DNA from: an uncultured Eubacteriales bacterium
Lineage (GTDB): Bacteria; Bacillota; Clostridia; Lachnospirales; Lachnospiraceae
NCBI GenBank assembly: GCA_949297565.1
Contig: CASFUI010000277.1
Span: forward strand, 1-7,092
Reading direction: 5' to 3'
Length of the DNA: 7,092 nucleotides
In this document: in pieces, positions 4,302 to 7,092 of the stretch
Numbering within the stretch: position 1 is the first letter of the stretch
How the letters are laid out: each line of letters opens with the position of its first letter
Notes under the pieces: generated by a model
Database searches by the model: none
What the model saw: only the letters and a program-made list of their open reading frames with translations
Told to the model about the DNA's origin: nothing
Translations under genes and position numbers: made by a program

Positions 4302-4498
4302 AAAAAGCTGAAACTACTTAAAAGAGGATACCCGGATATGTAATGGTCCGGGTATCCGAAAACAGAAAAACCATGCTAAACATGGCTGGCTGTTTGTGCC
4401 GAAGCGTCACAAACAGTTTCTATCGCGGAAGAAAAATCTCATGCGCGAAATTTTCTTCGCGTTCCTTCGCAATAAACCGCTTCGGAATGGAGGATATT
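4302..4498 (+). promoter_or_regulatory. Structured spacer between peptide and radical SAM genes
   Basis: A 197-nt gap inside an otherwise compact operon holds a string of hairpins. They are ggatacccgga/tccgggtatcc (4326-4336/4347-4357, 11 bp perfect, no T tail), ccatg/catgg (4371-4375/4381-4385), and ctgtttgtg/cacaaacag (4390-4398/4408-4416, 9 bp perfect). Two mutually exclusive stems share the 3' side: gcg-g-aagaaaa (4425-4435) or cgcgaa (4444-4449), pairing with ttttcttcgc (4451-4460) or ttcgcg (4456-4461). The loop of the 9-bp hairpin (ccgaagcg, 4399-4406) is complementary to cgcttcgg (4478-4485), just before the enzyme's RBS. It probably sets peptide-to-enzyme ratio by partial termination, processing or translation control. 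No separate promoter is evident. It could also be an inserted dispersed repeat. Confidence 0.5.
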
Positions 4499-5524
4499 AT
4501 GGAATATTTTGCGTTTCAGTGGCATATTACAGAAGCCTGTGACCAAAGGTGCAAGCATTGTTATATATACGCGTTGGGGAGCCATGCAAAATTCAAGGAA
4601 ATGGCGGTTGAAGATATGATTACGGTTATTGAAAACTGTCAGGAATTTTGCAGGAAAGCACAGAGACTTCCGTATCTGTATATTACGGGCGGAGACCCGA
4701 TTATGCACCCGCAGTTCTGGACGCTCGCAAAGCTGTTGAAAATAGCGGGAATACCGTTTGCGCTTATGGGAAATCCGTTTCATTTGACTGAGGAGGTCTG
4801 CCGCAGACTGGCGGCTTACGGCTGCAGAAAGTATCAGCTTTCGCTTGACGGACTCAGGGAAACACATGATAAAATCCGCAGACCGGGCTCATACGATGAA
4901 ACATTGGAGGTTATACCTTATCTTAAAAAAGCGGGAATTGACGTGGCGGTGATGTTTACGGTTTCCAGGTGGAATTATAAAGAACTGCCGGAGCTCATTG
5001 ATGTAGTTGTAGAAAATAAAGTCGATATTTTTGCTTTCGCGAGATATTGTCCGTCAGCGGAGGACAAAGAGACCTGTTGTTCGCCTGAGGAATATCACTG
5101 GATGATGGAGCAGGCATGGGCAAAATTTGAACAATATAAGGACAGCGGAACAACCTTTAATCTGAAGGACCATTTGTGGACACTTTTTAAATATGAAAAG
5201 GGACTGTTTGACCCGAAAGCTTACCCTGACGACGAGTATGTATATGACGGCTGCAACTGCGGCAACTGTCATCTTACAATTCTTTCTGACGGAGATGTAT
5301 ATGCGTGCAGACGTATTGTGGACAGCAAAGTAGGAAACGCGCTCACAGACGATTTATACGATTTATTTACGGGACAGGAGATGGATAAATACCGTGTGTA
5401 TGAAAAGTTTGAGAAATGTTCCAAATGTGAGCTGCTGCGGTTTTGCCGGGGGTGTCCGGCTGTTGCGGCGGGTTATCACGGCAATATGTACGCACCAGAC
5501 CCTCAGTGTTGGAAGGAGGTATAG
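4499..5524 (+). CDS. Radical SAM/SPASM enzyme, ACGX system (putative peptide maturase)
   Basis: A 341-residue cytosolic enzyme. Radical SAM core: CDQRCKHCY, with C14, C18 and C21 as the Cx3Cx2C site of the catalytic [4Fe-4S] cluster; YITGGDP at 61-67 for SAM binding; and LSLDG at 114-118. The C-terminal SPASM domain runs from about 250 and carries C252, C254, C257, C270, then CSKCELLRFCRGC (C307, C310, C316, C319) and C337, ligands for two auxiliary clusters. SPASM enzymes commonly modify ribosomal peptides, and the gene sits directly behind the Cys-rich repeat peptide. I therefore infer it makes a radical-derived change at the ACGX units, for example a thioether. Start ATG 4499 follows GGAGG (4489-4493) by 5 nt; ATG 4487 and the extension to 4343 lack an RBS and would translate the hairpin region. 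No RRE-like peptide-binding domain is obvious. Its last codons contain the next gene's RBS. Confidence 0.88.
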   Translation: MEYFAFQWHITEACDQRCKHCYIYALGSHAKFKEMAVEDMITVIENCQEFCRKAQRLPYLYITGGDPIMHPQFWTLAKLLKIAGIPFALMGNPFHLTEEVCRRLAAYGCRKYQLSLDGLRETHDKIRRPGSYDETLEVIPYLKKAGIDVAVMFTVSRWNYKELPELIDVVVENKVDIFAFARYCPSAEDKETCCSPEEYHWMMEQAWAKFEQYKDSGTTFNLKDHLWTLFKYEKGLFDPKAYPDDEYVYDGCNCGNCHLTILSDGDVYACRRIVDSKVGNALTDDLYDLFTGQEMDKYRVYEKFEKCSKCELLRFCRGCPAVAAGYHGNMYAPDPQCWKEV

Positions 5525-5526
5525 AT

Positions 5527-6105
5527 ATGCAGCTGGCAGAGCTGATTAAGAAGAGACGTTCGATACGCAGATACAAAAAAGAACAGATTTCACAGGAGGA
5601 GCTGGAGGCTGTTATGACCGCCGGAGCATATGCTCCTAATGCCGGAGGCGGGCAGAGAAGTATAATAATAGCAATACGCAGCATTGAACTCTCGGAGGAG
5701 CTCGGAAAAATAAATGCCGCCTGCATGGACAGAAGCCGTCTGGCAGGAAGCTTCGTGTCGGACGAACAGCCCAGTCTGATAGACGACCCCGGCATCAGGA
5801 GCGGATTTTACGGAGCTCCCACAGTCTGCGCGATATTTGCTCCCGCAAATTTTCTGTACAGCATTCCCGATGCGTTCTGCTGCGCGGAAAATATGGTGCT
5901 TATGGCGACAGAGCTCGGAATCGCCTCCTGTATTGTCGCGAGGGCTGAGGAGACATTTGACAACAAATTTGGAGAGCAATTAATGAAAAAATGGGAAATC
6001 CCTGATAATTACAGGGCACGATGCTTTGTGCTGCTTGGTTACCACGAGGGCGATTACCCTAAAGAGAAGCCTGTAAATAAAGGCAGAATCCGAATTATAG
6101 AGTGA
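5527..6105 (+). CDS. Nitroreductase-family FMN flavoprotein
   Basis: A 192-residue protein of normal length for a one-domain nitroreductase. Signatures: KRRSIRRYK at 9-17 (FMN phosphate contact), AGAYAPNAGGGQ at 32-43 (equivalent of the APSA-NxQPW segment), YGAPTV at 95-100, AFCCAENMVLMATELGIASC at 116-135, LLGY at 169-172 and a C-terminal KGRIRI. Such enzymes transfer electrons from NAD(P)H through FMN; relatives in RiPP pathways oxidise azolines to azoles. ATG 5527 lies 2 nt after the radical SAM stop, with AAGGAGGT (5513-5520) inside that gene, so the two are probably translationally coupled; the upstream in-frame extension to 5443 overlaps the SPASM domain and is rejected. It could reduce the maturase's clusters or act on the peptide itself. 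The substrate is not visible from sequence. Confidence 0.85.
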   Translation: MQLAELIKKRRSIRRYKKEQISQEELEAVMTAGAYAPNAGGGQRSIIIAIRSIELSEELGKINAACMDRSRLAGSFVSDEQPSLIDDPGIRSGFYGAPTVCAIFAPANFLYSIPDAFCCAENMVLMATELGIASCIVARAEETFDNKFGEQLMKKWEIPDNYRARCFVLLGYHEGDYPKEKPVNKGRIRIIE

Positions 6106-6114
6106 GGTATACAT

Positions 6115-6735
6115 ATGAATGCAGAGGCATGTTTAAAAAAATTAGGATATGTAGGTGTGCTGAATTTTGCCACCGTTGACAGCAGCGGGGCGCCGCAGAT
6201 AAGAAATATAAGCGCCATTCATTTTGAGGCAGATGCGCTCTATTTTTTTACTGCAAGAGGAAAAGAATTTTGTAAACAGCTTCTCAGAGACGGGAGGGTG
6301 CAGATATCAGGGTATACTATGTATAAGGAAAGCATACGTTTATCGGGAAGAGCAGTACCGGTGCCGGACGATGAACAGGAGAAATGGATTAACACAATTT
6401 TCTCTGAACAGCCGTATCTGGAAAATGTATATCCGGGAGATACAAGGAAAATCGGAATTGTCTTCTGTATCAGGGGATTTAGCATAGAGTATTTTAATCT
6501 CGGAGTAAATCCGATATTCAGGGAGACATACGAGGTCGGCGGCGTTAATGCTGAAAAAAAGGGCTATGAGATTACAGACGCCTGTATCGGCTGCGGAAAA
6601 TGCGCCAGTGTATGTCCGCAGAACGCGGTGGAAAAGGGAAATCCGAAACCGTTTCGTATTATTCAGGAGCATTGCCTTCACTGCGGAAACTGTTACGAAA
6701 ACTGTCCTGTAAAGGCAGTTGTCCGCCGTGGCTAG
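6115..6735 (+). CDS. PNPOx-like flavin-binding split barrel fused to a 2[4Fe-4S] ferredoxin
   Basis: A 206-residue fusion. Residues 1 to about 135 form a pyridoxamine-5'-phosphate-oxidase-like split barrel (GVLNFATVDSSGAPQIRNIS, then ALYFFTARGKEFCKQL, then VQISGY), the fold of FMN-binding reductases. Residues about 152-206 are a bacterial-type ferredoxin: CIGCGKCASVCP (C157, C160, C163, C167) and CLHCGNCYENCP (C187, C190, C193, C197), ligands for two [4Fe-4S] clusters. The architecture can pass electrons between flavin and low-potential clusters. ATG 6115 has GAGGT (6104-6108 region) upstream, partly over the previous stop; the gap to the nitroreductase gene is 9 nt, so it belongs to the same operon. 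I infer it feeds electrons to the radical SAM enzyme or the nitroreductase; general redox metabolism is the alternative. No clear terminator follows it. Confidence 0.85.
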   Translation: MNAEACLKKLGYVGVLNFATVDSSGAPQIRNISAIHFEADALYFFTARGKEFCKQLLRDGRVQISGYTMYKESIRLSGRAVPVPDDEQEKWINTIFSEQPYLENVYPGDTRKIGIVFCIRGFSIEYFNLGVNPIFRETYEVGGVNAEKKGYEITDACIGCGKCASVCPQNAVEKGNPKPFRIIQEHCLHCGNCYENCPVKAVVRRG

Positions 6736-6806
6736 TTTTACTGCGAAGCCCCCGTAAGGCTCAGGGCGGGAACTGAACCAGCCCGGAGCGGAAATTTTAA
6801 AGTCTA

Positions 6807-6835
6807 TTGACAACAAAAAGTTAAAGATGTATACT
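6807..6835 (+). promoter_or_regulatory. Promoter of the TetR-family gene
   Basis: TTGACA (6807-6812), 17-nt spacer, TATACT (6830-6835): five of six at -10 and perfect at -35. It immediately precedes the tandem palindromes at 6837-6862, so start-site occlusion by the regulator is expected. Confidence 0.75.
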
Positions 6836-6836
6836 C

Positions 6837-6862
6837 ATAACAGTGTTATATAACATTGTTAT
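6837..6862. promoter_or_regulatory. Two abutting 13-bp palindromes, probable TetR-family operator
   Basis: ATAACAGTGTTAT (6837-6849) and ATAACATTGTTAT (6850-6862) are each perfect 6-1-6 palindromes, differing only at the central base, and together make a 26-bp near-palindrome. They lie between the -10 box and the RBS of the TetR gene, the classical place for autorepression. Abutting sites would suit two dimers or one wide site. Confidence 0.75.
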
Positions 6863-6876
6863 AAACGGAGAATTAA

Positions 6877-7092
6877 ATGAGCAAGGCTGAAAAGACAACA
6901 CTTGAATTAATTCATCAGGCGGCGAGGGAGGAATTTCTTGATAAGGGATTTAAATCTGCGTCGCTGAGGAATATTGCGAAGAAAGCCGGTGTCACTACCG
7001 GAGCATTCTATGGCTATTATGAGAGCAAGGAGGCGCTTTTTGAGGCGCTGGTGGGCAGGCATTATCAGTTTATAATGGATTGTTACCGCAAG
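6877..7092 (+). CDS. TetR-family transcriptional regulator (partial, 3' end outside window)
   Basis: The first 72 residues are present. The N-terminal TetR DNA-binding domain is clear: LIHQAAREEFLDKGFKSASL, then RNIAKKAGVTTGAFYGYYES and KEALFEALV, which is the family HTH signature with the GAFYGYYESKEAL recognition-helix end. The ligand-binding domain is cut off, so the inducer cannot be guessed. ATG 6877 is preceded by CGGAG (6866-6870) at 6 nt. It has its own promoter and operator, 142 nt after the flavin/ferredoxin gene. Genes beyond the edge, often a transporter, are its likely targets; a role in the peptide operon is not supported because the operator sequence is not found there. Confidence 0.9.
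   Translation, partial: MSKAEKTTLELIHQAAREEFLDKGFKSASLRNIAKKAGVTTGAFYGYYESKEALFEALVGRHYQFIMDCYRK

Noticed and set aside
4343..4498. N-terminal extension of the radical SAM protein from ATG 4343
   Set aside because: It has no RBS, translates hairpin DNA into an unrelated basic segment, and places the CxxxCxxC motif unusually far in; ATG 4499 has GGAGG at 5 nt.
6736..6806. Terminator after the flavin/ferredoxin gene
   Set aside because: Only 4-bp GC stems can be drawn and no T run follows, so I do not call one.

Overview
The window reads as chromosomal DNA of a low-GC Gram-positive gut-type anaerobe, most likely a clostridial/Lachnospiraceae relative. The signs are AT-rich intergenic DNA, strong AGGAGG ribosome binding sites, TTGACA/TATAAT-type promoters, T-tailed hairpin terminators, ferredoxin-type and radical-SAM enzymes, a DUF1848 protein, and a surface lipoprotein with Ser-rich linker and CxxC zinc-ribbon-like domains of a kind common in those bacteria. 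The species cannot be named from sequence reading alone.

Layout. Positions 1-1036 (minus strand) hold a tandem pair of lipoprotein genes. The downstream copy is cut by the window edge. The upstream copy (985 to 185) has one in-frame stop codon. Both share a nearly identical 100-bp start region that carries promoter, RBS and signal peptide. Positions about 1075-2174 are a decaying accessory zone: a damaged small Xre-type HTH gene, a hairpin-rich stretch that may be a structured RNA, unrecognised coding debris, and the C-terminal remnant of an AraC/GyrI-like regulator with a nonsense codon. A complete DUF1848 gene follows (2241-3179).

The centre of interest is 3213-6735. An Rrf2-type regulator gene is followed by tandem terminators and a long-hairpin element. 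Then comes a promoter with a perfect Fur/PerR-like palindrome at the likely transcription start, and a 76-residue peptide made of four AACGTACG(A/T)GDKK units (eight Cys). Next is a 197-nt structured spacer, then a radical SAM/SPASM enzyme, an FMN nitroreductase-family protein and a flavin-reductase-like split barrel fused to a 2[4Fe-4S] ferredoxin. The last three genes are tightly packed (gaps of 2 and 9 nt) and probably translationally coupled.

This matches what I recall as the bioinformatically named 'ACGX-repeat peptide / rSAM-SPASM ACGX system', a presumptive RiPP pathway whose product I do not know to be characterised. My inference is that the peptide is the substrate, the radical SAM enzyme modifies its Cys-Gly repeats, and the nitroreductase and flavin/ferredoxin proteins supply electrons or a second redox modification. 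Expression may respond to metal or redox state. No exporter or peptidase is visible in the window. A TetR-family gene with two back-to-back 13-bp palindromes in its promoter region begins at 6877 and runs off the right edge.
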